This document shows, piece after piece, positions 54,899 through 64,000 of a DNA stretch of 64,000 nucleotides (position 1 is its first letter; every line of letters begins with the position of its first letter). The notes under the pieces were generated by a model. The model saw nothing but the letters and a program-made list of their open reading frames with translations, was not told the origin of the DNA and did not search any database. The DNA is taken from NCBI GenBank assembly GCA_032622095.1, contig CP136061.1, positions 12,667,287 through 12,731,286 on the forward strand, given 5' to 3'. Origin of the DNA: Siphonodentalium dalli. Taxonomy: Eukaryota; Mollusca; Scaphopoda; Gadilida; Siphonodentaliidae. The position numbers and the translations under genes were made by a program.

Positions 54899-55146
54899 TT
54901 CCGCTGTATTGGCAGGGAATGTTTGAATTCGCCGCTGTATTGGCAGGGAATGTTTGAATTCGCCGCTGTATTGGCAGGGAATGTTTGAATTCGCCGCTGT
55001 ATTGGCAGGGAATGTTTGAATTCGCCGCTGTATTGGCAGGGAATGTTTGAATTCGCCGCTGTATTGGCAGGGAATGTTTGAATTCGCCGCTGTATTGGCA
55101 GGGAATGTTTGAATTCGCCGCTGTATTGCCAGGGAATGTTTGAATT
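54899..55146. repeat. 31-bp minisatellite, eight copies
   Basis: Exactly eight nearly identical units of TTCGCCGCTGTATTGGCAGG followed by GAATGTTTGAA. Artefactual frames on the minus strand. Confidence 0.96.
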
Positions 55147-55893
55147 TGCCAGCCTGATTGTTGATGTAAATAATTCTGCACATGAATGGTCTGTGTGGAA
55201 GTTAAATGATAACTTTAACAATTAGAATTTGTATATATGATTATAGCAGTGCTAAACATAGACTGAAAAATAAAATTTTTATGACTGTTATCTTCCGCTT
55301 TGTTAACATTGAGCCACAAACTGTTGGGGGTGGGGGGGTGTTACCCAATTCTTACCCCTTTGGAATTAAAACGGCAACCAGCTAGGGTGTGATACGAAAT
55401 TCTAATTCACTCATGAATTCTGTCCTAACATTTCCGTGGCACTGATTGGTGAGTTGCCAAAGTGTAGCTGCCGTCAAACAATATTATTTTACATAGATTG
55501 ACCGATGCGTAGAAGCTTTGTGCATGCTCACTAATAAAAAAAAATCAGAATTGTTAAGCTTGTTAAACATTTCTCTCGGAAGTACCTTCGTTACTGGGAA
55601 CAACAATGAAAACAGCTGGATATTCAAAGTAAGATGGAATCGCACGTCGGGCTTGGTTCCGTGAATTTTAGGAAAATTATTCAGACAACCCATATTAATT
55701 AAAACATTTCTGTCAAAACCAATCGAAGGATGTCCGAATTATGATGTAATGATGCTACAAATAGCAAACCATTGTTCGTCTTACTATGAAGTTGCAAACA
55801 TGCAATGATACAATGGAATATGAATGGCCTGTCAGTAGTGCAATACCTTGGTGCAACATGGCCACGAAACTTGCGTTTATTAATATAATTTTT
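55147..55893. other. No gene recognised
   Basis: G-rich tract at 55326-55340. No supported coding feature. Confidence 0.4.
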
Positions 55894-55956
55894 ACATCTC
55901 CAATGTAAAATTGGCGTGATATATTCTATATCACGCCAATTTTACATTGGAGATGT
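55894..55956. repeat. Perfect palindrome, 29-bp arms, 5-bp loop
   Basis: ACATCTCCAATGTAAAATTG continues to GGCGTGATAT, loop ATTCT, then the exact complement. It touches the first unit of the next minisatellite. Confidence 0.93.
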
Positions 55957-56088
55957 CAAAGACCAAGCCCCAATGGCCGGACACAAAGACCAAGCCCCAT
56001 CGGCCGGACACAAAGACCAAGCCCCATCGGCTGGACAAAGACCAAGCCCCATCTGCCGGACACAAAGACCAAGCCCCATCGGCCGGAC
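55957..56088. repeat. 27-bp minisatellite, five copies
   Basis: CAAAGACCAAGCCCCATCGG then CCGGACA. Confidence 0.94.
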
Positions 56089-56193
56089 TTCGGGGGTAAA
56101 ATATATTTGATTCGAGTCGAGGAAATTCCGATTGATGTGTCCTGCATGGAATTTCCAACTATTGAAAATTTTTACCAAAGTTGTGGGTGAGAC

Positions 56194-57022
56194 AACCCCA
56201 TTCGTCAGGACCCTGTGAGCATGGAGATAAAATCTTACCACCCTTATCACGTACAACCCCATTCGTCAGGACCCTGTGAGCATGGAGATAAAATCTTACC
56301 ACCCTTATCACGTACAACCCCATTCGTGAGGACCCTGTGAGCATGGAGATAAAATCTTACCACCCTTATCACCCCACAACCCATTCGTCAGGACCCTGTG
56401 AGCATGGAGATAAAATCTTACCACCCTTATCACGTGCAATGCCTGTCCCCATTCGTCAGGACCCTGTGAGCATGGAGATAAAATCTTACCACCCTTATCA
56501 CATGCAATGCCTGTTCCCAGGACCCTGTGAGCATGGAGATAAAATCTTACCACCCTTATCACGTGCAATGCCTGTTCCCATTCGTGAGGACCCTGTGAGC
56601 ATGGAGATAAAATCTTACCACCCTTATCACATGCAATGCCTGTTCCCAGGACCCTGTGAGCATGGAGATAAAATCTTACCACCCTTATCACATGCAATGC
56701 CTGTTCCCAGGACCCTGTGAGCATGGAGATAAAATCTTACCACGCTTATCACATGCAATGCCTGTTCCCAGGACCCTGTGAGCATGGAGATAAAATCTTA
56801 CCACCCTTATCACCCCCACAACCCCATTCGTCAGGTCCCTGTGAGCATGGAGATAAAATCTTACCACCCTTATCACCCCCACAACCCCATTCGTCAGGAC
56901 CCTGTGAGCATGGAGATAAAATCTTACCACCCTTATCACATGCAATGCCTGTTCCCAGGACCCTGTGAGCATGGAGATAAAATCGTGCCACCCTTATCAC
57001 GTGCAATGCCTGTTCCCATTGG
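56194..57022. repeat. 60-68-bp minisatellite, about 13 copies
   Basis: A core of GGACCCTGTGAGCATGGAGA, TAAAATCTTACCACCCTTAT, with two alternative linkers: CATGCAATGCCTGTTCCC or CCCATTCGTCA. Higher-order mixing of the linkers is visible. Confidence 0.95.
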
Positions 57023-59424
57023 AAAGATTCTTATCGCACCTCACATGTCCCGAAATGAGTAATATCGTATCATTGGTAAGATTCTTATCGCGCCTCACAT
57101 GATTCTCGGTTGAGTAATATCGTATCATTGGTAAGATTCTTATTGTGCCTCACATGATTCTCAGTTGAGTAATATCGTATCATTGGTAAGATTCTTATCG
57201 TGCCTCACATGATTCTCGGTTGAGTAATATCGTATCATTGGTAAGATTCTTATTGTGCCTCACATGATTCTCAGTTGAGTAATATCGTATCATTGGTAAG
57301 ATTCTTATTGTGCCTCACATGATTCTCGGTTGAGTAATATCGTATCATTGTAAAGATTCTTATCGTGCCTCACATGATTCTCGGTTGAGTAATATCGTAT
57401 CATTGGTAAGATTCTTATCGTGCCTCACATGATTCTCAGTTGAGTAATATCGTATCATTGTAAAGATTCTTATCGTGCCTCACATGATTCTCGGTTGAGT
57501 AATATCGTATCATTGGTAAGATTCTTATCGTGCCTCACATGTTCTCGGTTGAGTAATATCGTATCATTGGTAAGATTCTTATCGTGCCTCACATGATTCT
57601 CGGTTGAGTAATATCGTATCATTGTAAAGATTCTTATCGTGCCTCACATGATTCTCGGTTGAGTAATATCGTATCATTGTAAAGATTCTTATCGTGCCTC
57701 ACATGATTCTCGGTTGAGTAATATCGTATCATTGGTAAGATTCTTATCGTGCCTCACATGATTCTTGGTTGAGTAATGTATCATTGGTAAGATTCATATC
57801 GTGCCTCACATGATTCTCGGTTGAGTAATATCGTATCATTGTAAAGATTCTTATCGTGCCTCAAATGATTCTCGGTTGAGTAATATCGTATCATTGTAAA
57901 GATTCTTATCGTGCCTCACATGATTCTCGGTTGAGTAATATCGTATCATTGGTAAGATTCTTATCGTGCCTCACATGATTCTTGGTTGAGTAATATATCA
58001 TTGGTAAGATTCGTATCGTGCCTCACATGATTCTCGGTTGAGTAATGTCGTATCATTGGTAAGATTCGTATCGTGCCTCACATGATTCTCAGTTGAGTAA
58101 TGTTGTATCATTGGTAAGATTCTTATCGTGCCTCACATGATTCTCAGTTGAGTAATATCGTATCATTGGAAAGATTCTTATCGCACCTCACATGATTCTC
58201 GGTTGAGTAATATCGTATCATTGGTAAGATTCATATCGTGCCTCACATGATTCTCGGTTGAGTAATGTATCATTGGTAAGATTCGTATCGTGCCTCACAT
58301 GATTCTCAGTTGAGTAATGTCGTATCATTGGTAAGATTCTTATCGTGCCTCACATGATTCTCGGTTGAGTAATATCGTATCATTGGAAAGATTCTTATCG
58401 CACCTCACATGATTCTCGGTTGAGTAATATCGTATCATTGGTAAGATTCTTACCGTGCCTCACATGATTCTCGGTTGAGTAATATCGTATCATTGGTAAG
58501 ATTCTTATCGTGCCTCACATGATTCTCGGTTGAGTAATATCGTATCATTTTAAAGATTCTTATCTGCCTCACATGATTCTCGGTTGAGTAATATCGTATC
58601 ATTGTAAAGATTCTTATCGTGCCTCACATGCTTCTCGAGTAATATCGTATCATTGGAAAGATTCTTATCGTGCCTCACATGATTCTCGGTTGAGTAATAT
58701 CGTATCATTGTAAAGATTCTTATCGTGCCTCACATGTTCTCGGTTGAGTAATATCATATCATTGTAAAGATTCTTATCGTGCCTTGCATGATTCTCGGTT
58801 GAGTAATATCGTATCATTGTAAAGATTCTTATCGTGCCTCACATGATTCTCGGTTGAGTAATATCGTATCATTGTAAAGATTCTTATCGTGCCTCACATG
58901 ATTCTCGATTGAGTAATATCGTATCATTGTAAAGATTCTTATCGTGCCTCACATGTTCTCGGTTGAGTAATATCATATCATTGTAAAGATTCTTATCGTG
59001 CCTCACATGTTCTCGGTTGAGTAATATCATATCATTGTAAAGATTCTTACAGTGCCTCACATGATTCTCGGTTGAGTAATATCGTATAATTGGTAAGATT
59101 CTTATCGTGCCTCACATGATTCTCGGTTGAGTAATATCGTATCATTGTAAAGATTCTTATCGTGCCTCACATGATTCTCGGTTGAGTAATATCGTATCAT
59201 TGGTAAGATTCTTATCGTGCCTCATATGATTCTCGGTTGAGTAATATCGTATCATTGGTAAGATTCTTATCGTGCATCACATGATTCTCGGTTGAGTAAT
59301 ATCGTATCATTGGTAAGATTCATATCGTGCTTCACATGATTCTCGATTGAGTAATATCGTATCATTGGTAAGATTCTTATCGTGCCTCACATGATTCTCG
59401 GTTGAGTAATATCGTATCAAGCAT
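57021..59424. repeat. 55-bp minisatellite, about 43 copies
   Basis: The unit TGGTAAGATTCTTATCGTGC CTCACATGATTCTCGGTTGA GTAATATCGTATCAT. TGTAAAG and TGGTAAG unit types alternate. The first unit shares ATTCTTATCG with the end of the previous array. Confidence 0.96.
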
Positions 59425-59905
59425 AGGATTCCATATACAAAAACAATTGTGGATAAAAACGGTATTAATAATTGTGGTTTGAATAGTTTTCCATCTTCTG
59501 TTCCCGAGAGTATTGTCGGTACAGGAACATATTTCTTTGAGAATGTGTTTGGAGCAAACAATCAACATTCCTATCATTTTTGGTAAAAAATCACCCCCTT
59601 CCCACCAGCTTGCAGTCTCTGTACATGTTATCTGTTCTAGTCTCTGTACATGTTATCTGTTCTATTCTCATTCTCGTTTGTCATGTGACTGATATATTAT
59701 GGCATTTTTCTTCAGATGATTAACTTTCAAATTGTCGTTACTTAAATGTTACACTAGACAAAACATACGTTATTTATTTTCCTGTGCCAAGGAGGTTTGG
59801 TGTTAATTTTTTTCGTATGTCCAACTTCAATTTTCCCACTGTGCCCCTCCTCTTAAAACAGCTGACTTCTGAGCTCAGGTTAAATTCATTTGCAAATAAC
59901 AGGCC
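59425..59905. other. No gene recognised
   Basis: A 24-bp direct duplication (AGTCTCTGTACATGTTATCT) at 59611-59665. Nothing else. Confidence 0.45.
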
Positions 59906-60085
59906 AGGATATAGTGTCTGACATTTGCAGAATGAATTTCCCAGAGTGTGAAGTTAGTGACGCTATCCCCCACAGCGGGTTAGCATTACCAAATTCACCC
60001 TCTGGGAACCTCATTCTGTTTCCGCCTCAAATGCTATGGGAGACCTGGGATCAGAGTTCCCCAGTTGAAGTTGGTGATGTTCTTT
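59906..60085. mobile_element. Family C element, left part
   Basis: CCAGGATATAGTGTCTGACA, first hairpin, then CCCCAGTTGAAGTTGGTGAT where it stops. Confidence 0.7.
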
Positions 60086-60875
60086 GAAAGTTCTCATTAT
60101 GGTGAACATTGATACCAAATTTCATTGACTGATATGCCATAAGTTATTTGTAATTACACTTCATTGAAAGCCCTTGTGATAGTGAATATACCCAGTGATA
60201 TACCTGCAAAATATCATCAAGACTAAATTCCATGGCTGAGATAGATGGACGGACAAAAATTTCAATATTAATTTTCTGATGTGGCTTAAATCGAAGGATG
60301 TCTTAGTGTCTGAATAAAACTTGCATGAATACCAAAAATTATTGAAATCGGTTCATATTTGTTCAAGTTATCAAGCCGGACAGACCAAAATCGCAAAATA
60401 TTGACAAACTGAAAATGCAAATGTCATTAGGTGCTCCTTTGAAAGCATTCTTGATGGCAAACCTCCATACCATACCAAACCCGCTGTTTGTTAAAACTCT
60501 GTCCCCCATGTTGGTTCATCAATATACTGAAGATCATTAAAATCCGAATGACCATGACAAAGATTTAGAGCTTCAAAGTTGTTATAGATGGACTCATGGA
60601 GGGACACACGGTCTCACGCACGTATGGAAGAAGCCCATTTATATATCCCCCACCAAACTTTGTGGGGATAACAAAGATGAATAACTCTAGACTGGAGAAT
60701 TCGAAAAACACTATTTGATAAACCAGAACAAACACTCCTTTTAATGTCCTCATAGCGCTGAACATACATACCATATTTCATTAAGATCTGACAACCTGAG
60801 GTGGAGATATCTGGTCAGACAGATGGACAGATGGATGAATGGTAATCCAATATATCCACTATTTCCTTCAGTCAT
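60086..60875. repeat. Degenerate dispersed repeat rich in ACAGATGGAC motifs
   Basis: Four loosely similar blocks, each with ACCA(A/T)ATTTCATT-like and GACGGAC- or GACAGATGG-like segments. The pattern is typical of old non-coding repeats in invertebrate genomes. No frame. Confidence 0.4.
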
Positions 60876-60901
60876 GGGGGGGGGGGGGGGGGGGGGGGGG
60901 G
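60876..60901. repeat. Run of 26 G
   Basis: Uninterrupted mononucleotide run; its true length is uncertain because such runs are prone to assembly error. Confidence 0.9.
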
Positions 60902-61054
60902 TTTCGGGGTATAATAAATTTGACACAAATATGGATCATATGTACATTTATTTAATTTTGATTACATCAACATAATGACAAACACTTTGAAATTTCTTAA
61001 CCTATAGACTATTCATCTATTTCTGGACTAGATCCATTAACTGATGTCAGACTA

Positions 61055-61441
61055 AGTGAACGTTCAGATGACCACGATACAATCGTAAGTGGAGGAATCG
61101 GGCCCGACGAGATCGTGGATAGTTTGTTCACACGATTGCGATGTCGTCATACATAATGATATCGTAGGTTGTTCGTAAATCATGTGATTGAATGATCATT
61201 TCCAGCATGTGATTGAATGATCATTTCCAGCTACGATTCTTACTTATACACGACGGCTATTACGTCGCAAGTGGAGGTAGCCAAGGATACGCCACGATTT
61301 CGCATCTAAAATTAAACAGTGCTTGATATTATTTTTTTACTTGCGACATTGTCGTGAGCATGCGCAATCCAACTACCAGTTACTTCCTACAACGGAAATC
61401 TTTCCATTTACAATTGAATCATGGTCGTCTGAACGTTCACT
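61055..61441. mobile_element. Fold-back MITE with about 24-bp inverted ends
   Basis: AGTGAACGTTCAGATGACCA at the left; TGGTCGTCTGAACGTTCACT at the right. An internal 25-bp duplication (CATGTGATTGAATGATCATT) lies near 61185. Confidence 0.75.
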
Positions 61442-62575
61442 AAATATAAATGAGAAGTGTGCAGTCCCTTTGAAAAGCCGACAAACCCCTAGATCGGATG
61501 TTCGTCTCTAGAACTCTATTAAAATTAGTTTCTGTTTTGAAGGGATTCCCTCCATTTCAGAGTGGAGCAGACTATGCGCAATTTCATTGATTTATGGCAT
61601 AACAGATCACTTCACAGATCTGAGGTCAATGATGCTTGACAATGTTCCCACGGTTTGTCAAACTCAACTATTGTTGGAAAACTGAATACAGGTGATATAT
61701 CGATAATTCATTTTACTCATCGCAATATAAGAGACATCATCTTCGAGTTTTTATCAGTCAACGATATTCATGACTGATCATTCTTTCGCATCTTGTTGTA
61801 TTCATAACTATTTCTAAATACTACAATTCTCACAAACATTTACTACGCCAGGAATGCACTCCATATTTGAAAACGGTTTATTACATTATGTCGGGAATGC
61901 CGCAATGTTGTAGAAATTAAATATAATGGACATATCTAGAGACGTACATCGTTTAGGATTATCGTCGGTTTTTCAAAGAGACTGGGAAGTGTGGACAGGT
62001 GAAGTGTGGAGTCGTGGACAGGTGCTCTTAGATGGAAGTGTGGACAGGTGCTCTTAGTTGGAAGGGTGTCCAATTAGTTAACCAACCCCAGTTGAACTCT
62101 TGGTCTCGTCTTTCCGAGCCACCAATTTCTTAAAAATAGAATGACCAAGTATTATTTTTTTATGAGGAAATATGAATCTACACAATGAGATGATCATCGG
62201 AATGATTGTGTTACGATATTGGGTTTAATTATATGCTTGCTTATTAATTAGCGAAAAATTACCCAAATGTAGATCATCGTATGCATCTCTTAGAAGCCAA
62301 TATAAAATTTTCACTTGACACTCATGAAAATTCAACATTTCTTTCCACACTCATTTCGGTATTCAAACAAACTGTAGATATTCTATATTTATCAATTTAG
62401 CATGTTGAAAAATAAACATGTTACAGTGATTTAATAAGTTCAAATATATAGTCTGGATATAATTTTCCAACTGACGATTTGACCTTTTCCAATGTTTACC
62501 ATCAAATTTGATTAAACTTTGGTATCTTATTGGACTTTTAGTAGTAATTCCACTGTTTCGACAGGCAAAACCTCA
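61442..62575. other. No gene recognised
   Basis: A short GTGTGGACAGGTGCTCTTAG duplication lies at 61990-62060. No coding feature supported. Confidence 0.45.
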
Positions 62576-62600
62576 TTAAAACCTCATTAAAACCTCATTA
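62570..62600. repeat. 12-bp tandem repeat (AAAACCTCATTA), three copies
   Basis: Perfect short tandem repeat. Confidence 0.92.
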
Positions 62601-62608
62601 ATGGATAG

Positions 62609-62997
62609 TTAGGCGACACCAAATTTTAAGTCTGGTTTACGAACATGTGGGGGGGGGGGGGGGGAGAAAAAGTAGATGCAGGAGGGAAAAAAATAAAAAT
62701 AAAAAAAATTGTCCCCCCAATTTATATCAAGTAAATCGTGGAATTTTATATAAATTTTGCAAAAATTGTGAAAAAATGTTTTTGAATGAAATTCTGAACC
62801 AAACAAGACATTTCTTGTCATGAAATACATGAAAATATGGATCTGTAAATGATCATAAGCAGAACCGGATGCGACAGCACATGAAAATCAGTACGCGTGT
62901 AAAACAATTTGGGAGAAAAAAGTTTAATTTTTTTTCATGAAATGGAAAAAAAGTTGTAGGTGTTCGTAAACCAGATTTAAAAATTGGTGTCGCCTTA
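62609..62997. mobile_element. PIF/Harbinger-type MITE with TTA target duplication
   Basis: The element 62612-62994 has about 36-bp inverted ends starting GGCGACACCAA. TTA lies on both sides (62609-62611 and 62995-62997), the 3-bp TWA duplication known for PIF/Harbinger. It contains a run of 16 G near 62648. Confidence 0.78.
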
Positions 62998-63179
62998 TTA
63001 ATAATGAAAATAAGTGAAGAGTAAAGTTATTTTTCATGTACTTGTTAATAGTTGTTTTACAGACTTTTATGTTATTTTGCATGAACCCATTTCAAAGACT
63101 TGGGTGCCTCTAAACAGATTTAGAGTCAACAAACAGGATATAGTGGCAACGATTGAAAATATGTCAACTTCAGCAAGCC

Positions 63180-63268
63180 TGGATATGTAGCCCCATATAC
63201 AGAGCCCCACATAGACTGGAGCAGACGGCACTTCGTAGTGCATGCTTCCATCTGTGAGGCTCCCTGTG
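63180..63268. mobile_element. P5 hairpin
   Basis: CAGAGCCCCACATAGACTGG mirrored by CCATCTGTGAGGCTCCCTG with a GCAGACGGCACT centre. Confidence 0.7.
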
Positions 63269-63318
63269 GGTTACCTATAAAACATTCATTTGTAATTTCA
63301 CATTTCGGAGTAGGTGCT

Positions 63319-63750
63319 AGCCTGGATATAATGTCTGACATTTGCTGAATGAGGTCCCCAGAGGGTGAATTCAGTGATGCTATCCCACACAGCAGGCTAG
63401 CATCATCAAATTCACCCTCTGAGGACCTCATTCAGATTAGGCCTCATCTTCTGGGAAGTATCTGTAGTCTCAAATTAACATTGTTTTTAGCCGCTTTTCC
63501 CCTTCTGTTCAGTTTCTATATCCCCTAATTTTCAGAAGATAAAATGTATAGTCAATGTGACTAATGGGTGAACATCGCCAACTTCAACTGGGGAACTTCA
63601 ATCTGGTCCTAGGTCTCACACAGTTGAGGCCTAAGCAGAATATTCCCAGAGGGCGAAAGGTGATGCTAGCCCACTGTGTGGGATATCGTCACTAAATTCA
63701 CCCTCTGGGAACCTCATTCTACGAATGTCGGCCACACTATATCCAGGCAT
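63319..63750. mobile_element. Family C element, complete
   Basis: AGCCTGGATATAATGTCTGA at the left; GGCCACACTATATCCAGGC at the right. Two hairpins (63343-63435, 63625-63720) and the complement of the CCAGTTGAAGTTGGTGAT interior. Confidence 0.87.
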
Positions 63751-63791
63751 AATGTTCAGTAGAATGAAGAGCACAACCGAGCGTGGCATCA

Positions 63792-64000
63792 TTAACCCAT
63801 CCATGACTGGAGCTTCCTGAAATTTTTTGAAAACCTTGTGCCAATCAATGCATTATCTTATATATGCGAGTCTCCTATAGGCCGCCTCGCATATGTAATA
63901 GAATGCATTGGCTTAAAAATATTTACCTTGACCTTGTAAGACAGTGCATTATCTTATATATGCGAGGCTCCCTATGGGAGAATCTCATATATAAGAGAAT
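63792..64000. mobile_element. H-type TTAA MITE, cut by the window end
   Basis: TTAACCCATCCATGACTGGA at the left, first cassette 63840-63912, second cassette starting 63945. The right end is outside the window. Confidence 0.78.

Noticed and set aside
54863-55221. Three overlapping minus-strand frames of about 100 residues
   Set aside because: Shadow of the 31-bp array.
55931-57062. Repeat-protein frames across 55.9-57.1 kb
   Set aside because: 27-bp and about 60-bp minisatellites with no consistent single frame.
59307-59577. Minus-strand frames of 66-84 residues next to the 55-bp array
   Set aside because: They run into the array and have no recognisable similarity.
61323-61511. 62-residue frame
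   Set aside because: It overlaps the inverted end of the 61055-61441 fold-back element.

Overview
The window is a piece of a metazoan nuclear genome. The best guess is a lophotrochozoan, probably a bivalve-like marine mollusc. The evidence is a gene with GT-AG introns, a tRNA-derived SINE with target-site duplications, an 18S rRNA gene fragment of eukaryotic type, and a very dense load of fold-back MITEs and minisatellites. The phylum is an inference; no species can be named from this sequence.

Only one protein-coding gene is convincing. It lies on the + strand from about 9586 to 30971 and has six coding exons (9610-9723, 10692-12078, 13638-13786, 17665-17761, 23001-23129, 30721-30971). Every intron is GT-AG, the phases agree, and the joined reading frame is 708 residues. 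It encodes the TAK1-binding adaptor TAB2/TAB3: an N-terminal CUE domain, a long disordered Ser/Asn/Gln-rich middle, a C-terminal coiled coil that in vertebrates binds TAK1 (MAP3K7), and an NZF zinc finger that in vertebrates reads Lys63-linked ubiquitin chains. It would act in cytoplasmic Toll/IL-1/TNF-type signalling to NF-kB and JNK.

The remaining sequence is repeats. Families recur as follows. (A) Palindromes with TA-flanked ends starting CAGTAATGCCCTAA, Tc1/mariner- or pogo-like. (B, P2, P3, P4, P5, P6, F, H) Mostly TTAA-bounded elements whose ends start TTAACCCTTT, TTAACTCTTT or TTAATCCTTT, which suggests non-autonomous piggyBac-like elements; many carry the same 67-bp hairpin cassette. 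(C) Elements with ends like AAGCCTGAGTTTAGTGTG, built from nested hairpins. (D, E, J) Less defined dispersed repeats. There is also one Harbinger-type MITE, one SINE, and one 1-kb element with long inverted ends. No transposase or reverse transcriptase reading frame was recognised.

Layout: 1-7.1 kb holds an 18-bp minisatellite (374-1770), MITEs and a GC-rich block. 7.16-9.6 kb is a 42-49-bp array whose unit resembles the splice acceptor plus 5' leader of TAB2 coding exon 1. 9.6-31 kb is the TAB2 gene, with MITEs close to several splice sites and an antisense 18S fragment before exon 5. 31-55 kb has no recognised gene and consists of MITE clusters and short arrays, several grown inside MITEs. 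55.9-59.4 kb is three different minisatellites back to back (27, about 60 and 55 bp units). 59.4-64 kb is degenerate repeats, a 26-G run, fold-back elements and the start of another H element at the window edge.
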